Assembly: GCA_943735955.1 (NCBI GenBank)
Contig: OX030966.1
Span: forward strand, 6,794,306-6,858,305
Origin: Piscicola geometra
Lineage: Eukaryota; Annelida; Clitellata; Hirudinida; Piscicolidae
Length of the DNA: 64,000 bases
Reading direction: 5' to 3'
The position numbers and the translations under genes were made by a program. Shown here in pieces: positions 44,911 through 59,672 of this stretch (position 1 is its first letter; every line of letters starts with the position of its first letter). Under the pieces are notes generated by a model. That model was given only the letters and a program-made list of their open reading frames with translations, was not told the origin of the DNA and made no database searches.

Positions 44911-45812
44911 TACGTAACACTATCAATGAGTTCAAATCGATTCAAAATATTTTTGATTCATTTTATCTTATGAGATTGAAATCATTAATTAATCATAATT
45001 ATAATTCATTAATAATAAAAAAAACATTTTAAATAAATCAATTATAATCAAAATAATTCATAAAAATGGAATAAACATATAAATAATATGGATAAAATCA
45101 AGAGTTAGAATACATCATGTATAAAGTTCAATGTTTAACGATTACATTGTAAAGCGACACTTTACAAAGCATGTAGCTTTAGCACTCTGTAATAAAACAT
45201 ATTCAGGTAACTTGTAAATTGCAAAAAAACTATTCAACCAGATCTGATCAAGTTTCAGTAGACAGTTATTGGCATTTTTATCATAAGTTATCTTCTTTAA
45301 ATGCGTTGCTTTTTCAAGTTTTTCTTATCCACACACACACACAAAAACACACATATATACAGTTACAAAGACACGAACATTTTTTATATTTCTGTCATAT
45401 TTTCTTGAGCGTGCATGCTGTTTTGCAGGCATTGCGCACACTATTTATGTTCACAGACTTCTCCACTTTGGTTCCGATAACATTTTCAATCTTTTCAACG
45501 ATTCGATCATTGAAATATTATTTATTTATTCTTCATTTTAATGCCATTAACAGCGTTTGTTAATGCCTATGATCATACAATTATGAGGGAGCATCAACAT
45601 CATTATCATCATCAACATCATCATCATCAACATCATTATCATCATCGACATCATCATCATTTTTTTATTAAACGATTTACAACTTTCCAAATTTAAAGAA
45701 GCTGACATTCACCTCCATGACGGCTCCATCAACTCCACCACAACCAACAGTTTTGTACATATATATTTTTCCAGTTATACGTTAGCAAAGCTTCGCTTAA
45801 AAAAGTAAAAGC

Positions 45813-45844
<32 letters not shown>

Positions 45845-46437
45845 CTTAGTGATTTAAAAAACGGAATTATAATTTAGAGAAACTAAATATAATAACCTTT
45901 ATGATTTATAGAAAGAAATAGGGAATTAAAAGGCTTTGATGATGTCAATGCTTTGAAGTCATATGTCACAAGGTAAAGGTTTATCGTCTGCAATTCCAGC
46001 AATTGCCAAAATAGACACAGGCTTCAATTTTGAAAATTTCAGTCAAAGGCAGAAGCAACGAATATTGCGATGTTTAAATACTTGAGTCCCAAAAAATAAA
46101 AATTGTAAAGCAAAAAAAGAAAAATGACAGTTTCAGATTATATTGTTTTTTAAGTGTAAATGTGTTAAAGAGAGATTTTCTTGTAAAACTGTAGTTATTG
46201 TAAACAAAACAAATGCTTGAAGATATTGAAAAACGACTATAGTTGAGAGTCTATACGTAAGAGCGAGTAACAATTTAACGAGATATGTGTTTAAAGCGAA
46301 CACAAAAATCTGTATACAAAAAGTTTACTCTTATAAGAATGTTTAAAGGAAATGATAAGATGAAGACATGTGTGCGTGTATGCGTGTGTATGTGTGTGTG
46401 TGTATGTGTGTGTGTGGGTGTGTGTGTGGATGATGAT
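44911..46437. other. Intergenic region between ABHD17 and the Rab gene
   Basis: AT-rich. It includes a CATCAT repeat (about 45595-45660), a short TA run (about 45813-45844) and a TG repeat (46374-46428) that abuts the Rab stop codon. No gene or RNA was recognised. Confidence 0.5.
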
Positions 46438-47710
<1,273 letters not shown>

Positions 47711-49904
47711 CTTAGCAGCTAAGAATATCAGACCTTAGACCTTTTTAGTCGTTTGGTTTTGAAAATTTATTTTAAAATAATGACTTTTGTGTGTGGGATT
47801 TATTATAGTTTGATTTTTAATTTTGGTTAGAAAAATAGAAGTCTCAGTTTTTCAAGTTTCTAAATAAATAAAAAGTTTTATAAAACATTATTTACAATTT
47901 TATTGATGATTAATCAAAAGTCCTTGCTAAATGTTTTTTTTAAAGATTTTAAAACGAAATTTCACATCTTAGTTATTATGTGAATATTTTAAAAACAAAC
48001 ACATCAAAAATAGCAATGCACCAGTTAATGTTTAAAATAATTATATCTATATCTTATTTTTGTCATAGAATTAATTTTGAAAACATTTAAAAAATATTTT
48101 TTCAATTTATAATATTTCAAAATTAAAATCAAATCTTAACAGAGAATCAAATCTCTTCGACAATCATATATTCTTGAATTTGAATAAGAGCGCTATAGAA
48201 ATCTATTTGATTGATTGAGATTCCAGTCATTCCTCCTTATTGGTATTAGAATGACTAAGTAATTAGAAGTTGAAATTTTATTATTTTATTTTTTTTATTA
48301 ACCTATTTTTCTTTTACAAAATCATCCCTGTTTTCTTCCCCCCACCTTCTCCTTCATCCACCTTTTCATCCATCCATCTCCTCCTACCATCGTCTTTTAC
48401 TCCGCTTAGTAAATGAGGTCAGTGCTATAAATAGAACGGATCAATAGACGCAGCTTCGTCCAGATGGAAGTGACCTGATTTCCTTGCAAAGTTTTCCAAA
48501 TAAAGAAACTAATTTCTCTATAGAGACTTGTTGATTCGAGATTTGTTGTGTTACTATCATATTAAAGTTTATTTTGAAACTTTTCTTTTAGAAATTTTCT
48601 GTGGTTATTTTGCATTTATATTCGGAAATAAGCTGAATTTTCTATATACATTTGTATAACTAAATAATTTTTCAAGTTGGCGACTTTTAAAGACCATTTT
48701 ATAATGAGACAGTTTTAATTTTTCGATTATTAAGTGATTAGTAGTTTTTTCATACAACAAGACATGTTTTCAATATTTTTTTATCAAAACCATTCAAAAT
48801 TGTATTCAAAATTCTTCAAATAATTGTCAACAAACTCGTAGAAATACTGTTTAAAAATAAAATATTGAATGCGCTTCCATAAATTCCAAAAACTATATAA
48901 AAATACTTGAAAAGTACACTCTTTAATTAAAACTTCAAAAAATAATATTGAAATGAAATGAGTTTAAAGTTTGAAAACCAAATTAAGTGAAACGTAACAA
49001 GTGAGAAGCCAACAACAAGAACAACACAAAAGAAGAAAAATGAATAAGTTAAAAGTGCAACAAATCATTGAGATTCCTTTACATCGTAAACTCAGCAAAA
49101 ACGTATTAAAAGTCGATAAATAAAACAGGGCTATACAAAGCCCCATAGCAACAAATCAAGCTATTTTATAGCGCTCAACGTGCAAGTGTTCCTTAAAAGC
49201 GCTCGATTGATTTGTTTCTCACTAACGGTGCGGCTTTAAAACCTGCCGAAACATCTAAAGCCTAAAGCGGTTTCAACGCACGAACTAACATGGTAACAAC
49301 CTCGCGGGGTCGTGAGTTGATTGGCCTTCGAAATGGTCGTAAAATGCTCTGTGAAATGAGTCTTGGCGAATATTGCATGAAATATTCACTGCAAGTCTCG
49401 TGCCTGCAAGCCGATATGCTCCTAGTCTTCGAATGAATGCGATTAAAAATCTATAAAAATATACGGAGTCTCAACTGAGGTAAATGCATGCGTGCTAGAG
49501 TACTGCTCAGATGTCGCTGCAACCACACAATGAAAGGAATGATAGTCAACTAGAATTTAAGTCTCATTTTCACTTTGCTCCATCGTAAATTTCGATAAAT
49601 GACTGCCTCCTAAGGTATGCGATACACCAACAACAATAATTTTCAACAAAATGAAATTTCGAACCCGGCTTTTTTGACTACAAACACACGATAAACAGGT
49701 GGAATGGATGGTGTGGTGAGTGGATTGGATCGTGGGTTAATACAACAGCGGTCAGAGGTAGCAGGAGGTTTATGGTTTGGATGAAAATTAAGAGCAAGGA
49801 TTGAATGATATTGGATGAGATCTGATGAAATGGGTGGGATGGGATGGGATGGAAGTGGATGGGATGGGATGGGATGGGAGGGAATAGAGTAGGAAGGGAT
49901 GGCA
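47711..49904. other. Intergenic region between the Rab and innexin genes
   Basis: About 2.2 kb, AT-rich. A TATA-like CTATAAATAG lies near 48425-48434, and a GGATGGGATGG satellite fills about 49820-49900. No coding signal was seen. 5' UTR exons of the Rab gene could lie here. Confidence 0.45.
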
Positions 49905-49960
49905 TGGCATAATGGATAAAGTGCTGGCTTCAAGGTCATTGTTAGACGACCTCCAATCGA
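49905..49960 (+). repeat. tRNA-like (SINE-like) fragment at the innexin 3' end
   Basis: TGGCATAATGGATAAAGTGC reads like a tRNA A-box region. It is followed by GGCTTCAAGGTC, and the fragment overlaps the innexin stop codon (49942-49944) and last codons on the opposite strand. No convincing B box was found. Confidence 0.3.
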
Positions 49961-51183
49961 CGACCAGCGCTGTTCCTATTCGACTTGTTGGTCCCCTTGC
50001 GACCAGTTTTCTCGGCAATCGATCTTCGGTCCAGGCTGTAGTTGTTCCACAGGCCACTGATCACCTCTCCAGCCACCACCTCTCCCATGTTGATGCCGAT
50101 CAGACGCACAATGAACATGCCATCACGGCGCAAGTAGTTCTCAGCGAACTTGTTCAAAATGCCCGCCTCTCGCTGCGTCGCGTCGAAGGCCCTGAGTTGC
50201 TTGCGGATGTACTGGATGTGGCCTGGCCAGTAGAGTGAGCGGAAGAGCCAACGGAGGAAGTTGACGGCGGTGATGAGAGCAAGGAAGACGTACCAGAACC
50301 AGATGAAGATGAAGAGCTTCTCGTTGAAGAGGTTGATCGTCAGGGCGCACTGCACGATGTAGTTGTGCACCCTCGACTGGTGGCGGATCTCGAACTCACA
50401 GAGGGTCACCCTGGGAAACTTCTCCGAGTGGCTCCAGTCTTGACCCTTGATGAAGCGCTCCATGACGTGGATGCCGTAGAAGTGGTAGTTGATTTTGAGG
50501 AAGATCTCCAGTAGAAACAACTGTCCGACCGCGTTGAAGAAGTACAAAAGTTTGATGGCCATGTAGCAAGAGATGAGGTAGTTGCCGTACAACTTGCCGC
50601 CGACGAAGCAGCAGAACTTGGCGACGATGTGTTTGATGCGTACCATGCAGCCGGTCCTGTACTCCCGCTGCACCAGCAGGTAGCGGTCCATCTGGTTGAC
50701 GATGTAGCGGATCGCCTTCTCGCGGATCTCGAGGTAGTGCGCCTGCGAACAGTGCCTTGATGCGTCCATGATGGCGGCCATGTTGACGCCTGACCGCTTG
50801 TTCAGGAAGCGCCAAAAGAGGCAGGGCACGAAGGCGATGAGAGCCTGGAAGATGAGGATCATAGGCACCCACTGGTAGTAAGAGATCATCTGCAGGTGCT
50901 TCTGGCTGGACAGGTGTTCCCTGGGAATGACCTCCTTGACGGGCAGGTAGTACGTGTTGCTCACCCAGCAGACCGCATCGGCGTAGTCTCGGTGGGAGGC
51001 TTCGAATTCGGCAGGACACCAGCAGTTGATGGGCGTTCCGACGAACTGCTTCGTTGAGACGAGGAAGCCGAAGCAGATGAGGATGATGACGCTGTACTGG
51101 CGACTCAGGCGGTCGACGTAGTCGTCGTCCATGCGGAATTTCATCTCCCTCATGCTGAGAACTGTCTTGAAGAGTCGCTCCAT
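49942..51183 (-). CDS. inx: Innexin gap-junction protein
   Basis: A single exon of 413 residues starts MERLFKTVLSMREMKFRMDDD. The hallmark YYQWVPMILIFQALI lies at the start of the second membrane segment. Two Cys occur in each extracellular loop (INCWC and a later Cys in loop 1; further Cys around the second loop). The four hydrophobic segments sit near residues 30-50, 105-125, 205-235 and 295-320. Innexins form the gap junctions and hemichannels of protostomes, coupling neurons, muscle and glia; annelids have many paralogues, and which one this is cannot be told here. The gene is intronless. The C-terminus after the last membrane segment is about 95 residues, basic and Ser/Asn-rich at its end. 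Confidence 0.96.
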   Translation of the reverse strand: MERLFKTVLSMREMKFRMDDDYVDRLSRQYSVIILICFGFLVSTKQFVGTPINCWCPAEFEASHRDYADAVCWVSNTYYLPVKEVIPREHLSSQKHLQMISYYQWVPMILIFQALIAFVPCLFWRFLNKRSGVNMAAIMDASRHCSQAHYLEIREKAIRYIVNQMDRYLLVQREYRTGCMVRIKHIVAKFCCFVGGKLYGNYLISCYMAIKLLYFFNAVGQLFLLEIFLKINYHFYGIHVMERFIKGQDWSHSEKFPRVTLCEFEIRHQSRVHNYIVQCALTINLFNEKLFIFIWFWYVFLALITAVNFLRWLFRSLYWPGHIQYIRKQLRAFDATQREAGILNKFAENYLRRDGMFIVRLIGINMGEVVAGEVISGLWNNYSLDRRSIAEKTGRKGTNKSNRNSAGRRLEVV

Positions 51184-54100
51184 CTTTCCTAGCGACTTCC
51201 TTCTCGGGGGCGATTTGATTAATTTAGAAGGATTTTATTAATTTTTTTGGAGTTTTCTAATTCTAAGTGGTTGAGTGTTTCATTCAAGAATTGTCGATAT
51301 CATTTTCCCATGTTTTGGCATGCTTCGGAGCTCTTTTTTCCTCTAATCAATCATTTTTTCTATATTCTTTCATAAAAATTAGTTTTTTTCTTTTCTTTTT
51401 TTTCTTCGAAGATTTTTCCGTGATGCTCTCTACAGATGCGTAGCACAAAATCAATGGAACCGGCTGTGGACGTTGATGTAGGGTGATGATTATGATGCTA
51501 ATTCGAGGATAAAAATATAATGAAACCAAATAAGCGGCATAAAAATAATTTTCTGGGAAGAAGTATTGAATTGCACCAGGCGTTTGTTTGATCAGAAAAA
51601 TGACTATCGATCTTCGCCAAATTCCATGTTTTAAAGATAAAACGTTTATAATATTTCTTAATAGGATTTATAAATGGTGCATATAGTATAACTATGAAAA
51701 TTTTCTCCACATACTTTAATAAAATTTAATTTCTTTTTTTAAATTTTAATTAATTAAAAATAATGTTTTGCAAAAAAAAATTGAAAACCTGTTTTTGAGA
51801 ACCAAATAATTTCAAAACGACTTCTTTTATGAATTTTTATTGATTACGAGTAATAGTTTTAACTTCAATTTCCACTTTTTGGTAGAATAATGTATTTATT
51901 ACACACACCAAAAATTCTTTACCCGTTTTGCCATATTAAAATCTATTAGAATTCATCATGATACTTGTACAGAAGTTAGTTCCATTTACTGAAATCCATG
52001 TTTCTTTCCATTTTGAATCCAACAACTTTAAAAAGAAAAATATTACTTTTGGTGCCACAAATTACTTTCAAGGTTTTCAATACTTAATCCATTTATGCAA
52101 GTATTTTCTCTAGAACGTTTTAAACGATATTCTATTAATGATTTCTCAATCTTGCAAAAGTCTCTTGTGTGTGATCGAGTCTAAATGGACTGTTGTCATT
52201 GTTTAAATGTTCTTTTAGTGTCACCCACACGGCCATCATTATCATACGAGATGTGGAGGTTGCCCTACTGAATATTTATCAAATGGAAGCTCATTAGAGT
52301 TATAGACATTATGCAACATTTATTAAACTTTTACTTCTTTTTTAAATAGCCATTTATAAATGATATTCATCAATATTTAGCAGTTATTGATTAGATTATT
52401 ATAGAGACTTTTCATGGAAACAGCACCATGATTACTTCTCTGAATAAGTTTTAACATTTCATTGTACAGTTAAACTCTATTTTGTCCAAATTTTGTCAGT
52501 TTTGTATTTTTAAATATAATTTTATTATATTGTGCAGTTAAACGTGAGTTAAAGCAAGTAATTAAGAGTTAGAGCACTGTATGATTGTTTTCCATCCAAA
52601 CTCTTTTCAATTTCCTTCGTTCCAAAATAGTTTGAATTTGTTCGACAGAGTAGACTCATTAAAAATAATTATTCATTCAATTAAAAATACACTTGGGTTT
52701 GAAATACTAATTAAAGAGTATAGTATTTTTTACTTTTTAAAATTAATTAATATAATTTAATATAGAATTATTTGAACATAAGATAAGGGAACACAGCAGA
52801 TTTAGTGCAGACTTTCAGTCGTTGTCAAGGTAAGCAATAAATACTTTAAGCAGGTTCAAAAGAAGCATGAAAATAAGCATCAAATGTAGCATGAACGAAG
52901 ATTAAAGTCAAATAAAATTCAATTTTAAATAAATTATAAAAGAATTCAAATGTTCACCAAAAATCTGAAACGACAACTGAACTGTGGAGCGTCAAATGAT
53001 CTTGAACAATAATTCCAATGAAAGGGAATAATTTAGATGAAATTTTAAAAATTGAAGATTGTAAGTGTTAATTTATCAATATAGTTTCTAAATAATTAAT
53101 AAATTTGAAATATTTTTCTCCACTCAAAGAGAGAAGTTGCCTAGATTCTAAAGCAATGTTCTCAGTACAAACTGTTAATTTAATTTTCAAATAATAAAAA
53201 AATTCTCCAAATAAGTGAATGACTGTAGTGAAAGATGAGTGGAGGACTGAATGGGAAGGTGGGTGGTTGAACGGGAAACTAGTGAAAGGCTCTTCATCTG
53301 CAATGCAAGAAAGGCGCTGTAGATGTCAGAAGATGGAAGAAACGCTGTAGATGGTTGGAGATGTGATAAAAATAATGAGACGGAGTTTTGTAATAGTGGA
53401 AGACAAAAGTTGAAGAAAAGCATCTTCAGGAAAGATGATTAAACTAAAGTAAGAAATGTTGAAATCAAAGGTGTCACTTTGAGCTTGTGTTAGGGTGGTT
53501 GTTAAGGCAAGATGTTCTATATAAATGAAATATATAAGTTTTAAGTTTGGAATATTAGTGGTACAAAAAGAGGTACAGATGAGCATACAGAGGGAGTAAC
53601 AGATACATTTACGAGATTAAACAACCTCTATTCTACAACCATGATCAAATTTTTTAAAAATATTTTCTTAATGAAACATTTAGAATGATATACATTTTTA
53701 CAATATTTAAGAATTAGGCTAACATTTGCATTTAAAGCAAAAATATTCATGTTATCAATTTATTTATATTAATTAATTATTTTAAAAAAATTAATAAGTT
53801 TTCACAAAATTTCTTTTTGAAACAACACTGGTCATGAACAACACATCGATACAACACACCGCTAACATGTTATATGAGGTAACTGCGGTTTTGTTAGAAG
53901 ATTTAAACTTCCAAAACTTTCTATTATACAAATTATAAAAATATTTTTCACAGTTTTGACAACTACTTTCAATTAGTTGACGAAAAATAACTCAATTTCA
54001 AACAACTTAAATAAAATAAATAAAAGTTGAAAATCTTGGTCCAAACCACACAAAAAACGTTAAGAGCAAAAATCAGTTATATAAAATAATGGATAAAAAA

Positions 54101-54216
54101 GTGAACTAGATCATCAAAAACTACATTTCTTATCAATTCCCAAACTTTGAATGCATAAAAGTGCATTTTATTCCAATGGGAAGATTGAAGGTTTCCTGCA
54201 TTGAGAGTTTGGTTGC
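51184..54216. other. Intergenic region between innexin and NAV
   Basis: About 3 kb of AT-rich sequence without recognisable genes, RNAs or long repeats. A minus-strand AATAAA at 54167-54172, 45 bases past the NAV stop codon, is the likely NAV polyadenylation signal. The innexin promoter should lie just above 51183. Confidence 0.5.
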
Positions 54217-57200
54217 TCATGAAGCAAGTGACTTTGCAGCATCATCATCATCATCATTCTTCAGTACCCCATCGTTAAAATCATTTTTAACGTTTGTTGA
54301 GATGGTTGTAACACCAGCTAGGTTATCGTCGATCTTGCTATTCGTTGCATGTTTAGTATTAACATCAATTGCAGAGATGTTTTTTTTGTTTAAAGAGTTA
54401 ATCGAGGCTTTCATAAAAGCGCTTTCTTCTCCACCACACACCACTTCTTCAACACCAGTGTCAGTTTCACCTTGCTTGGAAGCAGCAATAATTAAAGATT
54501 TTTCCACCTCTGCAGACACAGCAACATCAACATTAACATCAGCAATATCACCATCAACATTAACACTACCATTATCTTCAACATCACCGCTTCTCTTCTC
54601 AACCACATCACCACCTCCACCCTCTCCAACATCTTCCATTCGTATCCTCAACAAAGCTGGCCATTCTCCTTCCTCCTCCTTATCCACACTACCACCAGCC
54701 TCTTTCTTCCATGGAAAGGTCTTCATAACCCATTCCGTAAGATCCCCCCACGTTGAACCATTCCCAGAATCCTGAATGATTATTAAAGTTTTTTTAGTAA
54801 TTTTAATGGGTTTAACTGCCGTTTTGTCTATTTTCAGTCCATATCTACACTCTTAGCTAAAATATTCTCGTCCTAAAGTACTCAAAAACAATAGCAACCT
54901 CCTACCTTAGGTTTCTTTCGGAGGACATCACGCACGCATGGAACGATATGCTTGTTCCATACGTCAGTGAACCACGTGACTTGCTTCGGCACGTGACCAG
55001 GACACGTGAGGAATAAATGAAGACCTGTGGATGGGTGGATGGATGGATGGATGGATGGATGGATGGATGGATGGATGGATGGATGGATGGATGGATGGAT
55101 GGATGGATGGATGGATGGATGGATGGATGGATGGATGGATGGATGGATGGATGGATGGATGGATGGATGGATGGATGGATGGAACAGTGATTGAATAAAT
55201 TGAACAAATAGGGACATAAATGAGTAGATTTCCGAAAGAAAGAGCTTATTAATTTCAAAAAAGATTCATCTCTGAATTGACCCAATTGAACAAAATGTTG
55301 GATGAATGTTTTCAGCCACACCAACCAATAGCGCCAAATCCTCCCAGAGCCTCGTTGACACGTTGCCACACCAACGACAGCCACTCGACCACTTGAGCAG
55401 CCTCCTCGCTCAGAACACCAACTCCCACTTCGTAATCCTTCAACGCACACAGGTAGGAAAAGGGGCTTCCCATCTTTCCAGCTTCCAACGCCTTGGCCTT
55501 CAGTTGACCATCGATGAACTTTCTTTTGAGATATTTCTTTAGAAATTCTTCAACAGATTGCGTGTTCGTTTCCAACAGAGCCCATTTGGAGTTTCCTTGC
55601 AGAAGGGTGTCTTCGAAGCTGATACTTTTGTCACTGTTGTCGCTGGCTTGAGACATTGTGCCGATTATGTAGAATCTGGCAGACAATTTATTGCATTTTA
55701 AACAATTAATAAAGAAATAATTAATTTAAAAAAACTATTTTAAGATTCTTCAATGGTTTTCATGACCATCCTAAAATGAATTCACCAATCATTGCTGACT
55801 TTCCATTCGAGACTTCATTCGCCAGGGTGTCAAGGAGGCTCAATACCAACGGAACATTGTGCATGTTGCGAAGAATGAGCACCACAGGCATCTTTCCAGC
55901 GGTAGTTTGAGTAGAATTTGTTAATTCCGCGAAGAATTCAAGAAGCTTTGATTCGTTTTCCACGTTGTGTAGGAGAACGCTCGAGTCGGTGAAGTCGTTC
56001 TTGGAGCTGAGCACCAGGTGTCTGGCCAGAGCCTTCGCCAAGTAGGTTTTCCCTGCAGCCGAGGGACCGTGGATGATCGCCCTGTTGTGTTGACGCAGTT
56101 GTTCGATGAAGCTGCTCAAGACTTTCTTGCTTGTGAGTGTTTCAAAGCAGAGGCTGTCTAGACTGTTGTCACGACCGTCTGGTGGAAATGGAAGTGATCA
56201 GTTGAAGTTTGAATGATTTTGATTTGAAGAGGTTGAATAAAACTAGAAAATTTGTTCATATATTTTTATATATATTTTGTTGATAATAATTTTAATGAAA
56301 TGTATTTATAATTACTCATTAAAATAATTAATGTGTGTTAGAACCTCTAAGAGAGATGGAGATGTGGGTGTTGTCTCCGATGAGGTAGCCACAAGGCAGC
56401 AATTCAGGCTGAGCGGAAGCTAATAGAAAAGTAATACATATTAATTATGTGATTTTTATTGATTTTTTTGCTCTTTTATAAACCACCACGATGACTGGCA
56501 TTTACGATCCTCCCAACAACAACAACAAGCATTTTCCACCCTCACATCTACCCTCTAGCAACCCGCTGACCCACCAACCCAATCCAACAACTACCAAAAC
56601 CTTTCCAAACCCCACTCACTTCTCCACCAAGACACCTCTCCAACCCTCATGCTTCTGATACTCTCAGAGCTTAAGCCCAGGGTCGTTTGTGGGTCCAGGA
56701 TTGACAAATACTCCTAGTGTGTTTATCCGTAATGTTTATTCAAAGTAAGTTTTGAGTCTTTCTTGTGTTTACGTCTCTTTGATAGAAATCGTTTTTCAGT
56801 GTGTCAAATGCAAATCCAGATGAGTTCAAATATGTTTATGTATCCGATGAAATAATATATATTCTTAATCAGCAGTTCAAAATGATATTTGAATATAATA
56901 ATTGGAAAAGACTTTAACTCAATTTAAAATTATTTTTATCAAAATAAAGGTTTTCTAATTTTGCTCACCACAAATATCCTCTGGACAGTCTTGCGTAAAG
57001 AGTTCCATGTGATGGCAGCGTCAACTTTCAGGTCTCCGATCATCACTTGATTCGTCTGCAGGGGTGTCTCAGTGTCACATTTTGCACCAATTTATTTGTT
57101 TAAGCTTAATTATCTAACAGGAAAAAAATATCTAAATAAAAGTTTAAAATATATAAATAAAGTTTAAATATACACTCTCATTCACCTGCACAGCGTTGTC

Positions 57201-57754
57201 GAGAAGGACGGACAAGGTGATTCTGTGAGAGAAGGCGTTCCTGGTGCCACTGTCCAGCATCAGGAGATCTTGGTGGAATGGGGTTGCTTTTGAATTCATG
57301 CTCACTGCTTTATAAAAAAAAAAAATTTGTGCACTTAAAAAGTGTTGTGTTGTTGAGGGTTTTAGCCGTTGTTGACGGCAACATCATCGACAACAAGGAA
57401 AATGCAAATAAGTCCAAAAAAAACTCAACACAAAATCTGGAAACGTCAACAACAATAAGAAACCAACCAACGGCATAGCTGGCAGGATCACGGAGAGACA
57501 ACCGATTCTCAGGACCGATGCTGCTGACAACAGACTTGAAAGGAGTCGATGGTATTGATGATGATAGAACAAGAGGTGAGGAAGAGAAGGAAGAGGAAGA
57601 GGAAGAAGAGGAAGAGGAAGACAGAGCTTGGAGGTATCGTTGAGTGATGATCATCTGCATGCGGTCGTTGTCCACTTTCAAGGAGACCATCTCGTTCTGC
57701 AAATCATGTGAGATTATTTAATCATTATGATTTGAAAAAAGTATGACTGTTAGG

Positions 57755-57786
<32 letters not shown>

Positions 57787-59534
57787 GAAACTCGTCACCT
57801 TCATGCGGTTCATGGTTTCCTTGAGGTGTTCGAGCTGGTGGGCTGTCGACAGCGCCTCCAACCTTCGAATGGTGAAAGAGTTTGCTAGGAAGGACGAAGA
57901 GAAACTGAAATAGTTTGAAGATCAACAGCCCAGTTTGAGAGTTGCAACTCGGAGTGGTTTATAGTTGTTTGTAAACTGCTGCGATAAAGCTTCGCGAAAC
58001 CTTTGCAAGGCCTTTTCGATTTGTTTTTCAATAATTTAAGAATTTGATTGAAATAAGTTTGTATAACTTTGAGCTATAACATTTGAAACCCTCGAAACTT
58101 CAAAGATGATTTCTATGCAGCACTGACAGACCTGATGTCGGTCAGTTTCATTTCCTTTTCTCGCAGTTGTTGCTGTAGCTCCATCACCGTTTCCTGCGGC
58201 TCCACGTCTTGGTGCTTTGAGAGAGCTCTGAAAAAATAGTTAAAAATAATTTAAACAAAATAATTTAAAATTCAAAAATTTTTAGACATACAAAGAGTCA
58301 GCCTTGATGGGTCTGACGGGACTGGCAGGCAGACTGAAGGGGTAGTCAGTGAGCGAGAAGAGGTGGTGCAGGTTGTGCGGGTAGAAGTCAGCTGTGGCGT
58401 GAGTAGCGACGTCTGATTCGGCATCGGAAGAGGCGAGTGCGTCTGTGGGCTTCTTGCCGTCATGCCTTGGCGCCTTCCTTCGCGAGAAAGCCTTCCCGAA
58501 GGAAGCCAACTGTCGGGTGCGGATGCGTGGGTTCTTAATGATTTGGTAACTTAATACCATCAGGTTCGGATTATACTTTGAATTTAAATTAATTAAAAAT
58601 GCCAGTTTGTTTTTATACTTTAAAAATTTAGCCCGTTCGTTTTAAATCTGTTCTATGCACTCAACTCCTCACTCACCATCCTTTCTCTCCCTTCCCACTC
58701 ACTCATCTCTTCCCTCCCTCTTCACTCACTCATCTCTTCCCTCCCTCTTCACTCACTCATCTCTTCCCTCCCTCCTCACTCACCCATCTCTTCCTTCCCT
58801 CCCTCCTCACTCACCCATCCCTTCTGCTTCTTCTTCTTTTCCGACTCAGAGCCTGAGAGCTGACTCAGCCCACTCACGCTGCTCGAGACACTTTCCGACG
58901 ACATGTGTCTTTCCAGCTCTGTAGAAGCAGTTGAGTTGTTGGATTAATTCATTTGTTTTTGTTAAGTATTTAAAACGATTTAAAATTAAAAAACTACCAA
59001 GTTTTATTTTTATAAGGTAGATAGGTTAATGGAGCTGGCGACAAAACATCCAAGATTTGTTTCAGGCATTTAAACATATTTTTATTCAGCTAGACTGCAC
59101 TAGACTGTGAAAGTTCCATCTTATAAATCAACTTTAGAGCACCCTTAAACCACTCTGATTCACAGCATTTGTAACCTCATTTTTAACAGGATATCAATCA
59201 ATTTTAAACTTTAAAAATATATTTTACATTCTAAACGTAACATTAGAGAATAATAATAAATATTTATTAAATACTTTATTTGAATTAAATGTAATGTTTG
59301 CAATATAACCAGCACTTGTCTCTTCAGTTTTGCCCAAGGAGGACAAGCCAGCAGACCCGGTGGATTGGCGATTACTAATATTATTATTATTATTATTTGT
59401 ATTGTTTTTATTATTATTATTGCAGTTGTTGTTGAGATGGTCATCATTACACGTCCTTTCACACTTCAGCTTAGAGCCTTGTTTACGCAAGAGTTGGATG
59501 GTTGCCCTGAGCTCATTTAGTTCTGCATCCTGAG

Positions 59535-59568
<34 letters not shown>

Positions 59569-59636
59569 ATGGATGGATGGATGGATGGATGGATGGATGG
59601 ATGGATGGATGGATGGATGGATGGATGGATGGATGG

Positions 59637-59672
<36 letters not shown>

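Noticed and set aside
48425..48434. TATA box for an unannotated gene
   Set aside because: CTATAAATAG is a single AT-rich match in AT-rich DNA with no coding exon downstream on the plus strand.
54161..54775. Plus-strand frame of 204 codons opposite the last NAV exon
   Set aside because: Antisense shadow of the NAV C-terminal exon, which has family similarity ([15 protein letters not shown]).
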